Positions 39,056-49,906 of a stretch of DNA of 52,811 nt are shown here, piece by piece. The notes beneath the pieces were generated by a model, which made no database searches, had not been told where the DNA came from, and worked only from the letters and a program-made list of their open reading frames with translations. This stretch comes from Chara braunii (Eukaryota; Streptophyta; Charophyceae; Charales; Characeae), in contig BFEA01000589.1 of NCBI GenBank assembly GCA_003427395.1, positions 12,332-65,142 of the forward strand. Reading direction: 5' to 3'. The first letter of the stretch is position 1. Each line of letters starts with the position of its first letter. The translations under genes were made by a program, and so were the position numbers.

Positions 39056-39218
39056 GGGGAACAGGAAACATTCGAACGGGGATAGCACACCACCTTAGAA
39101 TGTGAGCATCGAGATGAAACATTTACAAGGGCACAGGGATCGGGTTCGAAGCATAAAGAATTGGTGACGGGTGAGGACTCATTAGTCCAGTCATCGGGGC
39201 AATCAGTTTGGCACATGC

Positions 39219-39710
39219 CACGTTGGGCACCAGTATCGGAAAGGCAGAGATCGAACGAACGAGAGCGGGAAACGTAGCACATGTCACGTTGGGCACCAGT
39301 ATCGGAAAGACAGAGATCATGACGCGCAAAACACAGCGGGCACCAGCAACGGAAAGGCGGAGATCCAAACGCGCAAAACACAGCCTGACCTGAGAGCATT
39401 GAGAGGAAACATTCAGAACGACACAAGTTTGTAGAACAGAGAACCGATGTTGTTCGAGGAACTTTAACGACGGCACACGAGGAGTTCCCAAAACCCAGAG
39501 TGAGCAGGAAAACGACTGTGGCAACGCGACAATCTCGTCCAACACGGAAGAGACCCCGCTCTTGATTTTCGGGGACTAGACTCTGCGGATTCAAAGCAAA
39601 ATTTGTGCAGAGATCGAACACGATGTCGGTCGAGGAACTCTAGCGACGGCACACGACGGGCTCCTAGACCCCCAGACTGAGCAGGCAAACGACCGTGGTA
39701 ACGCGACCGT
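39219..39710. repeat. Local tandem duplications
   Basis: GGGCACCAGTATCGGAAAG occurs at 39226, 39292 and, diverged, 39339. A further block of about 80 bp (CGAGGAACTTTAACGACGGC ... GCAACGCGAC) at 39454 recurs at 39628. No gene supported on either strand. Confidence 0.75.
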
Positions 39711-39899
39711 GGTGTCCAGCACGAAAGGGACTCCATTTCATATTATCACAATCTTCCAATTCACAATCAGTGTAATGAAAGATAAAAGACAGTCATCCGG
39801 GCACTATGTTCTGCGGGTGCAACTCGCACAGGACTGTTTGCCACGCATGCAAGTCGAAGCACTTCTCTCGAACGGGAGTGACTGTGGCAGATCGCCCAC

Positions 39900-40760
39900 G
39901 AGCAGGAGTGCGCCCCAAGGTGGTGGTCCGATCCGACCCGTGCCGGCGGGACGACGTCGACATGGAAGATAAGGGTTGTCCGGGAGAGTAGCTACCGCAG
40001 CGACCGTCGTCGCGTTGAACAAGACGGCAATAGTTTTTTGCTGCGGTCCCGTCGTGTCGAACACGGACGCTGTGCTTTGAGTCGTGTCCCACATGACTTG
40101 GGGACTGCCTGATCGTGACCCGTCCACGGGTCCGACACGAGGACGACATGGAAATGAAGAAGACGGTCGTGCTTGACGGTTGTTTCTACCGTGGAACGCG
40201 GTACCTGTATCGACCGTGGCAGTGTCGAACAAGTAGACGCTCATTTCTTTCACTGTCTCGTCGGTTATATCTTCCGCGGTCTTGTCCTGTCGAACACGAC
40301 AGTAAACAGTCTGCAGACAGCACAGCTCGCGCCGAACATGACACACGTTGTGCCGTGTGCCGACACCAGTTAGCCCGCAGCGTCCGTTGTTGTGTCGAAC
40401 ACGAAGTCGGTTTTTTCTTTCCTGGAACCCGGGAGCTGCAGTGCCGTTGGCGTGGCGAACACGACGACGGTGCTGTCTTCCGAGGTTCCGTCGTGTCGGA
40501 CATGTCGGTTCCGTCGTGTCGAACACGAACGATGTGCCCTGTTCGACCCCACTCGGGGACTGCGTCATCGACGACGATTGTTTCTTCCCTGAACCTGCAC
40601 CGTACGTTGCCGTGTCGAACATGATGCTGGTCGTGCTCGATAAGATGACGGTCGTGTCCGACACCTCGATGATCGTGTTCGACACGACGGCGGGCGTGCT
40701 CGACACGATGACGATCGAACGGCGGTCGTGTCCGACACGACGACGATCGTGTTCGACACG
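39900..40760. repeat. Scattered GTGTCGAACACG near-palindromes
   Basis: CGTGTCGAACACGA and its reverse form appear repeatedly (for example near 40055, 40230, 40395, 40500, 40610, 40680 and 40750), separated by unrelated sequence. These are sparser relatives of the array at 41700-42760. Overlapping ORFs on both strands are compositional. Confidence 0.75.
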
Positions 40761-41339
40761 ACGACCTGCGCAAATAAACGCCATAAAGAATTGTTGGAGG
40801 GAATTTATTGATGTCACCAAGAAACCAACATACGATAGGGCAGGCCACAAAGGTTTTTTTCTTTGTTCCGCAGGGGGGGGGGGGAGTAGGGCGGGCTCGG
40901 GCAATCAAGGAAGCGGCACTGACCTGGGGAGCGGCCGAGTTGTCGTGTTAACGCTGGCGGACTGCAGCGCTGATTCTCCCAGCACACGAACAACAGAGCG
41001 CTGACAAAAGGTCGTGGCTACTCATGTGCGTGAAACGCTCTGGTGTGGCAGAGGGATGTACTCTGGCGTGAAATGTTATCCCCGCTCCTCCGCTTTGCCC
41101 TTGGCCCAATCCAGGGGGAAAAAACGATCCTGGTCGTCAGCCACCCGACGGTTCGATGAACAAGATTCACCGGGGGGGAAATAGGGTGGTGCACTGGCCG
41201 CACCACCGGATCCCCGCCTGCAGCCAGTTGATCATCCCGACCGTCCGCATTCCCGGATCCGACGGCCACCACGCGCGTCCAGAGGGCCCACCCGAAAACG
41301 TATATATATGGAGGGGGCCCACCACTTCCCATTTTCTGT

Positions 41340-41520
41340 TTCAGGTGGACAACGCAGCAATAGCGCAGCGCATCGGAGGTTCGTTGACGCAGCAACAGCG
41401 CAGCGCAGCGGAGGCTCATGCACAGCAGACTACGTGCACGTCGCAGCGACGGAGCGCACCAGGGATTCGTTGACGCAGCGGAGGTTCGTGCATAGCAGAC
41501 CACCTGCGTGACGCGACGAC
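41340..41520. repeat. GCAGCGCA-rich degenerate repeat
   Basis: GACGCAGC-GCGCAGC and TTCGTGCA-AGCAGACCA pieces recur in about 180 bp. ORFs in several frames are by-products. Confidence 0.55.
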
Positions 41521-41699
41521 GGACCACAGCGAAGGTGCCGACGGTCGCAGGTCTCGACGACGGAGGCGAGCAGACGACCCCAGGACGTGACGCGCAGCCA
41601 CAACGGAGCACCCCGAGTCTGCAGGATCAGACGGTGAGGACACAACCAGCAAGCTCAGACGCAACCACGTAATGCCACGTGGTACTTACGGCTGACAGC

Positions 41700-42760
41700 G
41701 GTCGTGCCGAACACGACGACCGAAGGAGCACTGTTGAGTCGAACACAAAAATGGACCGGAGCAGGAGTTGTCTCGAACACGGCGATCAGGCCAGTTGTTG
41801 AATTGAACTCGACGACCGAGCGAATTGTCGTGTCGAATACCGGCCGTAGTGCTGTGTCGCCGAGCCGGACACCGTCGTCGTGCCGAACACGATCGTCGAG
41901 TCGAACACGATCGTCGAGTCGAACGCACACCATCGTCCGTTCGAGCATGATTGTCGTGTCCGACTCGACGATCGTGTTCGACATCGTGTCCGACTCGACG
42001 ATAGTGTTCGACACGACGAACGTGTTCGGCACGACGGTCGTCGAGGGCTCGACGGTCGTTGAGAGCACGATGGATTCAATCGCCGAGTCGAACACGATCG
42101 TCGTGTCTAACATGATCGTCGAGTCGAACACGGTCGTCGAGGCCAACATGATCGTCGAGTCGAACACGATCGTCGAGTCCGACACGATCGTCGAGTTGAA
42201 CATGATCGTCGAGTCGAACACGATGCGACACGATCGTCGAGTCAAACATGATTGTCCGATGTGATCGTCGAGTCGAACACGATTGTCGAGTCCAACACTC
42301 GTCGAGTCGAACACGATGCGACGATCGTCGAGTTCGACACGATCGTCGAGTTGAACACGATTGTCCGATGCGATCGTCGACTCGAACACGATCGTCGAGT
42401 CGAACACGATCGTCAAGTCCGACACTGTCCTGAAGTCGAACACGATCGTCGAGTCCGACACGATCGTCGAGTCGAACACGATCGTTGAGTGTGACACGAT
42501 CGTCGAGTCCGACACGATTCTCCGACACATTCGTCAAGTAGAACACGAATGTCTGACTCGATCGTCGAGTTCGACACGATCGTCGAGTCGAGCACGATTG
42601 TTCAATGCATCGATCGTGTTCGACACGACGATCGTGTTCGACTCCACGATCGTGTCGGACTCGACGATCGTGTTCGACTCGACGATCGTGTTCAACTCGA
42701 CGATCGTGTTCGACTCGACGACCGTTGTGCTGGACACGACCGTCGTGTTGAACACGAGGA
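41700..42760. repeat. CpG-dense 18-bp tandem array with orientation switches
   Basis: The unit ATCGTCGAGTCGAACACG (18 bp, four to five CpG) repeats dozens of times with small changes. From about 42060 to 42600 it runs in one orientation. After a junction near 42605 it runs as the reverse complement (CGTGTTCGACTCGACGAT). Short flips also occur near 41950-42030. The unit holds no stop in any frame and has a length divisible by three, so all six frames are open (IVESNT, IVFDST, DDRVRL and other hexapeptides). The ORFs are therefore not evidence of genes. Confidence 0.92.
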
Positions 42761-42981
42761 CCGACGACTTCGTTGAGTGGATCCGTCTGCGTCCAAGTGG
42801 TTATTTTTCTTCGTCTGCCGTGCCCTAGGCTGTTTGTATCATGTGCAGGGAGACGTCGATTGTGTGTGTGGATTGTGTGCATGGATTGTGTGCATGGCAG
42901 GCCTGTGCAGTGCAATGTCGTGCGACCTTGATTGTTTGCATTGTTGAGGCGAGGACAATTGTTTTATATTGTTGTTGATCG

Positions 42982-43916
42982 TTGCACTTATGCCATGCAG
43001 GGCGCTTCACTGTCGCTATGGAGATCTCTCGCTGGATGACCCCGGCAGTTTGGCATGCACGAAAGGCACACCCTCTCCCACCTTGCGCGCTACACGTCCG
43101 ACGATGTCTGGGCCGCACAACCATCGACGGCGCTTGTATTGCAGACGTCGAGTCCGATCCTTGGATGACAGTCGTCCCGTTTATTGACAAACATTTGGAC
43201 TCCTGGAAAAAGTATCAGTGGGAGAATATAATTAAGACGTAGCCGTGGGCGGGCAATTATGAGTTCGCCAATATGTTGGAATTCGGAAAACGTATTGTTG
43301 TGTCGTCCGATGTGTTGGGTCCCGTGCATTTGCATCATTTGTGTAAGAAGTTGAAATTTAGCCACCTTTTTGGTATTCTAGATTGCAAATACATGACATC
43401 CTCACCGCGCACATGGTGCCGTGTTATGAAGCAGGAGTTACTCGGCTGTGCGCGACATTTGCAGTTCCTCGATCAGTATTCATTGCGATCTCCGGGTCTG
43501 TCGCCTCGAGCACTGTCATATTGTTGTGTGAGATTGCGTATGGGATGCTTCATCTTTTGTACGGTCCTCTGCATTGCCTTTTCGGACAGGGCAAGGAACT
43601 TGATAGACGATGTCGTGTATGTGTCAAGGAACGAGTTGTCTATGTCCGGAAGGGATATGAGTTTGGTCAAAGAGAAGTCGATGGGAAACAAGATATGGAG
43701 GACGTCGGCGCTTGGCGCGAGGTCGAGGCAAAAGTGGTTTCTATTCGGGATACTATAGGCAGTTCTCTCGTCGGAAACTCCGGGTTCGTACGCATGACAT
43801 ACATTTTTGTGTTTGCTGAGAACTCTCTCGTCGACGAGCCGCAGCGGCTGACCTTTGGATCGGCACTTGGCATATTGGATGGCCGCAACAGAGGGAGAAT
43901 TCGCCATCGTCCATAG
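42982..43916 (+). pseudogene. Possible coding relic between arrays
   Basis: One frame reads from 42982 to 43440 with a single TAG (43240-43242) and non-repetitive composition: VPFIDKHLDSWKKYQWEN, NYEFANMLEFGKRIVVSSDV, HLHHLCKKLKFSHLFGILD. After about 43440 a second frame continues (VILLCEIAYGMLHLLYGPLH ... WREVEAKVVSIRDTIGSSLV). I infer one protein with a stop and a frameshift. No family is recognised. Its position between the CpG arrays suggests it belongs to the same module as 45661-51368. Confidence 0.35.
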
Positions 43917-44492
43917 ATAGTAGTCGTCGATCCCCTTGGTCGCTGGATTTTTTTCGACGTGTGATGCTTTCGCAAGTTGTCGACACTGTCGTCTTCGCTA
44001 GGTGTTCTTCGTCGTTCCCCTGGGTGCTTTCGCAATTTGTCGGTTCTGTCGTCGTCGTGGCTGGCGTTGTCTACACTAGGTGTTCTTCGGTTCTTCTGTT
44101 TGTCCGACGCTTCCAGTGTCGACGTCTGGGGAGCGTTGTGTTTTTCAATGTGATGAGACCGCTGTTGGGAGTTTTTTTTTTTTTTTGCGTTCAACAATGA
44201 CACATCGCTGCCTTTCCATTTATTCGGACTGTATCTTCATGGACTTCGCATTGAGCGAAAAGTACGCAGTGTCTGATTGTTGTTTTTTCTTGCGAAAAAT
44301 ATGCAGTGTCTGATTGTTGTTCTCATGTTGTCTTTTCTCGAGAAAAATACGCAGTGCCTGATTGTTGTTCTCATTGTGTGTTTTCTTGTCCTGATCATGT
44401 TTTTCGATATCCAGAAATCCGGAAACGAAGACGGATGAACGAAGACACATAAACCCCCGGCCTGTGAGACCTAGGGAGGTCCACTTGCGACC

Positions 44493-45480
44493 GTCGAGAT
44501 GGACACAACCACGAGTTGAAGGGGCAGTGTCGTGTTCACGCGATATTGGCCTGCATTCGTCGTCGTGTCCAACTCGATCGTGCGGGTTTTTCCCCCACGA
44601 CATCTCTCGTCTTCTGTTGTCGTGTTCGATTAGATCGTGCACAAAAGAGTGTGTGCGTCCTTGCCCGGCCTCAGGCCCTGCGCTTACCGCCGTCGAGTGG
44701 GATACAACCACGAGTTGAAGGGACAGTGTCGTGGTCGTGCGATGTTGCCCCGCTTTAATGCTCGTGTCCGACGAGAACGTGCAGGTCGTTCGCCTGCGAC
44801 ATCTGCCGTCCGTTGTTTGTCGTGTTCGACACGATAGTCACCGGACAGTGCGTGCGTCTTTCAGCGACCTCATGACGTCCGCTTCATACCGTCGAGTCGG
44901 ACACGATGACGAGTTGAAGGGACATTATGGTCGTCACGCTGTATTGCCCCGCTATTGTCCTCGTGTCCGACTCGACCGTGTAGGTTGTTCGCGAAGCACA
45001 TCTCCAGTGCTCTGTTTGTCGAGTTCGACACGTTGTTCAGCACACACGTCTTCGCCCGCCCTCATGATGTGCACTCAGGACCTGCGCTTACCAACGTCGA
45101 GTCGGACACGACCACGAGTTGAAGGGACAGTATCGTGGTCACTCGACATTGCCCCGCTTTCATGCTCGTGTGCGGCTCGGCAGTGCGCGCTCTGTTTGTG
45201 GAGTTCGACACGATGGTCGTCTAGTGTCCCCCTGCTGTTGTTGGCCCAACGCATCTCCACTGCTCTGTTTGTCGAGTTCGACACGCTGTTCAGCACACAC
45301 GTCTTTGCCCGCACTCGTGACGTGCAGTTAGGACCTGCGCTTACCAACGTCGAGTCGGACACGACCACGAGTTGAAGGGACATTGTCGTTGTCACTCGAC
45401 ATTGCCCCGCTTTCATGCTCGTGTACGGCTCGACAATGCGCGCTCTGTTTGTCGAGTTCGACACGATGGTCGTCCAGTGT
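44493..45480. repeat. Five tandem 199-253 bp units upstream of ParB/MTase relic
   Basis: GTCGAG-TGGACAC-ACCACGAGTTGAAGG starts at 44493, 44692, 44891, 45096 and 45349. Each unit continues with GGGAC(A)-TGTCGT-GTC, a CATTGCCCCGCTTTCATGCT-like block and CTCGTGTCCGACTCG. The unit contains the same TCGAGTCGGACACG core as the 18-bp array. The array ends about 180 bp before the ATG of the long relic. Confidence 0.85.
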
Positions 45481-45567
45481 CCCGCTGCTGTTGTTGCATG
45501 TTCTTGTCTAATGTTGTTTTCGATTCCTATGGTGTCTGCGCATCTGTAAGGCAATGACTGCGTTCGC

Positions 45568-45584
45568 ACTTGTGTGTTTTCTTT
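45568..45584 (+). other. Probable 3' splice site before the long relic
   Basis: TGTGTGTTTTCTTTCAG followed by CTGCG is a strong pyrimidine tract plus AG, 77 bp upstream of ATG 45661. It suggests a 5'-leader intron. The donor was not identified. Confidence 0.5.
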
Positions 45585-45660
45585 CAGCTGCGACTAGCCT
45601 CTTAAGACGGATCAGGAGGGGAAGCCAAGCAAACGGTGTACTAGTAGAAGTTCCGGGAGC

Positions 45661-47250
45661 ATGGAGCAATCTCCGAAAAAAACGAAGGGGACACCGACCA
45701 CTGGCGTGGGGACTGAGGAGAGACCAGGGTCTAAGGGCCAATGAACCCCGGTGCTGGGGGGTGCGCCTTCTACGGGCACTCCTTCCACTCGTGTTCGCGG
45801 TTATGGACCAGATGTGGCTGTGTTGATGAGTGGCGGACCTGCGGGTCAGGAGGAGGTGACTGGTGGTCGGCAGGGGAAATATGCGATAGACGTTGTGCCT
45901 AGGCGTAAAAGGTCTGGTGAAACGTCCGTAGCAGGTGTGAGAGACAAGGTGCTCGTCGTCGACCACAAAGACAAGTACTGGATGTTGGACTGGGTGGGTG
46001 AAATCAGGCAACCCTCGAGTGGACTAGTTCTGTATGTAGTGATCAAAGATAACATTGTACCGATTGACGGTGTGGTGAAGTGGAGTGGACGAGGTACATC
46101 GTTGGCCATGTTGGCGTTGACGATGGTCCTTAACGCTAAAGGTCAGCGGATGACAGATGTCAAACTCGTTGCTCTTCGCTGGGCCAAACACGCTAAATAC
46201 GGCAAGACGCTTTTTGATATTTTCAATCCGCTGGGGACGAGGAAATTGACGTTGCCAGACCTTCCATCGGTTTTCGCATTCTTCGATAGTAATGTGGTCG
46301 CAGGGCAGGAGCCGATGGCGCATGCTAAAGACCGCATATCTGAGCCGAAAAGTGTGCTTTCGTCATCCTTGGAGGCGGCTCCCTCGTCGAGACCTCTCAC
46401 TATAGGTGTCCGCCCTCCGCAGTCCCTTCGGACTCTAGTTGCTGCAACGCGAGTTCCGAAATCTGGGCAGATCGGGGAGAAAGGTCCGTGTCGCGGCCAA
46501 ATCATGTCGTCAGCCCCTGTGAAGTCCAAAACAACATCAACCAAGGAAACCTTTTCCTTGGTCCGCGCAACGCATTGTGACTTCGTCGTGCCAAGCCATG
46601 ATGAGGGGGGGCCGCAATATTTTGGAGATGACGACGAGGAGAACAGCGAGGAAGATTCAGAGCGCGATGGAGAACGCGAAGAATATGAGGAGGGTGGCGA
46701 TGAGAAAGGAAAGCGTGAGGAAGAACAAAAAGGAGACAGTGAGTAGACTATCAGCAAGAGGGGTGGCGAATTAAAGGATGGAATGGGGATGGAATATTAG
46801 GGTGAAGGGCAAGAAGAGGAAGCGACCAACGAGGGAGGACATGAAGATGTGCATCGGGGTCGCGAACGAGAGCAACAGCTCCCGCCAGGACATGGACATT
46901 GGGATGTGGATCGAGGGCGCGGGGGAATACATCACAAAATGATGGTCGTAACGCATGCCGATGCAGCACAGCTGGCTGAGAAGAAGAGGAAGATCAGGCA
47001 AGAGAGGAGAAGTGCTTTGGACAGTAAGAGAACCAAGCAGGAGGAGGGAACCAAGTAGGAGGGGGGTCACAAACACAAGTTGAAACTGCTGCCAATGGAT
47101 GAGGCGGTCCAGCGTAGTCGGGAGGCTGAGGAGGCCACGAAGAAAAAACGGCAGCCAAGGAAAAAAACAGCGAAGGGAGGTGTGATGGAAAAAACTTCCG
47201 TTTTCCCAGCGGACCACCCGCCGTCAGATGAAGACCTTGTGGGCAAGACA
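45661..47250 (+). pseudogene. N-terminal charged region of the long relic
   Basis: ATG 45661 (MEQSPKKTKGTPTTG...) is in frame with the 331-codon open stretch 45751-46746, interrupted only by TGA 45742-45744. A globular part follows (KVLVVDHKDKYWMLDWVGEI ... GVVKWSGRGTSLAMLALTMV ... LRWAKHAKYGKTLFDIFNP), then an acidic run (DDDEENSEEDSERDGEREE). After TAG 46744, TAG 46798 and TAG 47056 the same frame continues as Lys/Arg/Glu-rich sequence with KKKRQPRKK, a possible nuclear localisation signal. I do not recognise the globular part. Confidence 0.45.
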
Positions 47251-47259
47251 GTCACCAGA

Positions 47260-47790
47260 CCGCCAAGTTTGCAGATTCTGCCGCCGGAAAACTCTTCTGG
47301 TCATCTGGGCAAGGCTTCTTCCTTGAGTTTGATGAGAATGGTAACCAGAGGCCGGACATGCTGCTCATTTCTGTCAAGTTTGACATGATTCAGGATATCC
47401 CGGACGAGGAGTTCAGATATAATCAACGCTTTCTCGGTCAGCGGCATGTTGATGACATTTACGACGCAATGGTTGAATCGGGTGAGGCAGCTATCAGAGA
47501 GAGAACGACCGGAGCAGCCGGGGTGAATGTATGTACGTTATATGAAAAGCCTGTCCTTTTGTTGGTTGGGCTACATGATACAATGCATACTGACACTTCC
47601 GAAACAAATGTGAGAGCAAGAAGAGTGACGCTTGGCGAATTCGATCTCCAACCCGTGCGCAAGTACTACAGGTACCCTCTCAGCGGTCAACATAATGTTG
47701 TGGCGGCAAGGAAATGTTTTCAAGAGCGCCTTGACATCGCTTGTGAGGTCCGTTTGGATTACTGAACTTCAAGGCCTGTTTACTATCCGG
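47260..47790 (+). pseudogene. ParB-like domain region
   Basis: In frame with ATG 47358: FFLEFDENGNQRPDMLLISV, IPDEEFRYNQRFLGQRHVDD, IYDAMVESG, a variable middle, then YYRYPLSGQHNVVAARKCF (SGQHN at 47682-47696) and a TGA (47763) where the sequence would read YW. An R-x-N-x-R near the start, a helix leading to a G, and a G-x-H-x-x-x-A-A motif at the end of the domain are the outline of ParB/Srx-like domains, which bind or hydrolyse nucleotides and DNA. No search was possible. Confidence 0.45.
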
Positions 47791-47798
47791 ATAGAAGC

Positions 47799-48260
47799 AT
47801 GGATAATTACGGCACCTTGAACACTTTTCAGAATGCGAAGGACAAATTGAATACTCCTCCACACCAGATTATTGTCATTCAGGACATACGAAAGTTGTGG
47901 CTGGCATCCGGTCCTCCTGATGCTAAAGGCGGATTTGCTGCAGACGTAAAAAATGCGGAGTACAAAAAGTTTGCGGCGAAGGCTCTACGCTTGACCGGGA
48001 TTGATAATTTTGGCACTATGTCACTTGAGCAATGGACCAAGGAGTGGTCCGACTTCCTCGGACCTTACATGATATAGGCAAAGGCGACCGAAGAAGTCTT
48101 CGACAAGGTGCAACAAGTGTATACTGCTTGGGAAAGTGGACAATTGTCGGGGAGAGATGTTGTGAAACCTGCCACCAAACAAGGTGAATCGAGGAAAGCA
48201 ATGAGACCTGGATCCGGATTCGAGTTGAAAAATGGAGTCAGGGTTCCAGTGCACTGATTC
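47799..48260 (+). pseudogene. Helical linker of the long relic
   Basis: The same frame as the ParB-like part continues through NAKDKLNTPPHQIIVIQDIR, KKFAAKALRLTGIDNFGTMS, TAG 48075 and ATEEVFDKVQQVYTAWESGQ to about 48250. The coherent reading then moves to another frame (MAVHDPDVKAWKAMSTLGRR). No domain recognised. Confidence 0.4.
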
Positions 48261-48286
48261 AGGGTACTAAAGGACCTGGTTACCTC

Positions 48287-49906
48287 ATGGCTGTGCACGA
48301 TCCAGATGTCAAAGCATGGAAGGCTATGTCTACGTTGGGGAGGCGTAAGCGGCTTCAACTGTTGCGAGACATTCTCGTGGGCACTGTCATACTGGCTCCA
48401 AAGCTAAGTAAAGTTGCTCAAAGTGTCGGGAAACATTGAATGGAGCCATACGTGGAAATGGTGAAGCAGGAAAGAGCAATGTTGAGAATGTTTCACTACT
48501 TTGTCTGCATTTTCGACCCTCACAAGAAGCTGTCAGAGTGGAAGGAACCATTCTTCGACAACCTTTCTGATGTGTTCGATAAGTATCGTGATCAAGGATT
48601 GACATCCGAGAGGTGGATCGACCAGCGATAGCATTTCAAAGACATGAGTTGGGTGCGGTCATTTCCGGCTACACTTGGAGGAGAGGACGAGAAAGGACAA
48701 GAGGGCTTCAAGAAAACAAAATCGCTTGCAGAGAAATGTCCCGATGAGTTTATTCGATTTGTCAACAAGTTGTTGCGCAGATCCGAAACCGGGGCTTCGC
48801 AAAGCATTCTTATGCCGGAACAAGCAAAATATATATATTTTCAGAAAGAGGACGTGAAGTCTGTCTTCGTACCTTTCCAATGGGAACCGAGCGACGTTTC
48901 AGACGAGATGGATTGCAAGGAGATGTATAGAGTCCTCAGACATCTGACGTGCCACACAGTCGTCTTGGATTTGTGCCGCCCAACCCAGATGGGTATGTGG
49001 ACTGAAAAAGTGTTTGATGGGCTCTGAAAGTTTATGGGAAAACTTGGTGGCGAGTATTGGACATTGTTGTGCTTCGTTCCACGCTCTTGTGAGTTCACAT
49101 TTTTCAGGCGAGTCACGAGGTGGGACATTCACTTGTCTATTCTGAAATGGACTCGTCAACAACAAACAAAGGGGAAATTGTCATATAAGGTTGCAAACTT
49201 GTCTTTGGAGGACACAGACAGAATGGTGGTCATCATGTACTCCAACGACGGGGATTATCATCGCAACACTATTCCCTTGTTTGAAGATATTCAAGTTGCA
49301 AGTTCATCATCTGGCGAGCAGGTGGCTGACATATCGGCACTTGTTTGGACAGAGAGAAAGCCGAAGATGCTGACTGATGTGGTGGAGAAGAACTTTCCGC
49401 CAACAAAGTGAAAAATGACAGGTATGGAACCAAAAGAAAAAGTTGTCTATGATAGTATGGAAAGGGAGCCAAATGCGATGATGGAGACATTGGAGCATTT
49501 TTGTCCTGTTGATGAGGCTTACGTTTTCCTGGGAAAAGGTCATGCGACGTTGGCTTGGGAGTTGTTAAAGAGTCACCGTCATTGCATTGTGCTGGAAGGG
49601 GAGGGTATAAAGTTCGAGTTCCTCACTCAGTTCATCAACAAGATGGTCGGAACTCGAGATTACTTCGCCAAATTTACTAAGTCGCCTCCTCGACATGATG
49701 AAGGACGTGATCTCGTCCACAAAGTTGGTCAAAACATTGTCAATATTTGGGAGTTTCGTTTCGAAACAAAGCCGCAACACAGAGGGGAACGTACTTATGT
49801 CTTCGGAAGAAGAAAAGTGGAGACGCTTTTGAGGGGTTATCATAAAGCACCATCGGAGAAGGAAGTTGCATTTCTTGACCGTTTGGAGATAATGTACTTT
49901 GGCTAA
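48287..49906 (+). pseudogene. DNA-methyltransferase-like region
   Basis: A single frame with four stops (48437, 48629, 49025, 49409) runs to TAA 49904. TVVLDLCRPTQMGMWTEKVF (48956 on) is placed like motif IV, with DLCRP where active enzymes have D/N/S-PP-Y/F. GGEYWTLLCFVPRSCEF follows, like the next beta strand. VDEAYVFLGKGHATLAWELL (49517 on) then resembles the SAM-binding FxGxG motif I, with a helix and the acidic strand end CIVLEGE. DLCRP departs from the catalytic consensus, so even an intact version might not methylate DNA. Confidence 0.45.

Noticed and set aside
38959-39621. 220-codon minus-strand ORF
   Set aside because: Encodes CFSLSFI and CLSDTGAQR repeats produced by DNA tandem repeats. 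No domain.
39804-40908. 366-codon and 240-codon minus-strand ORFs
   Set aside because: Dominated by peptide echoes of the GTGTCGAACACG motif in two frames at once. No conserved domain.
41700-42760. CRISPR array
   Set aside because: Units are contiguous and related throughout, with no unique spacers and no cas genes. The genome is eukaryotic.
41655-42915. Overlapping 180-290 codon ORFs on both strands
   Set aside because: The 18-bp unit has no stop in any frame, so every frame is open. Products are repeated hexapeptides and are by-products of the array.
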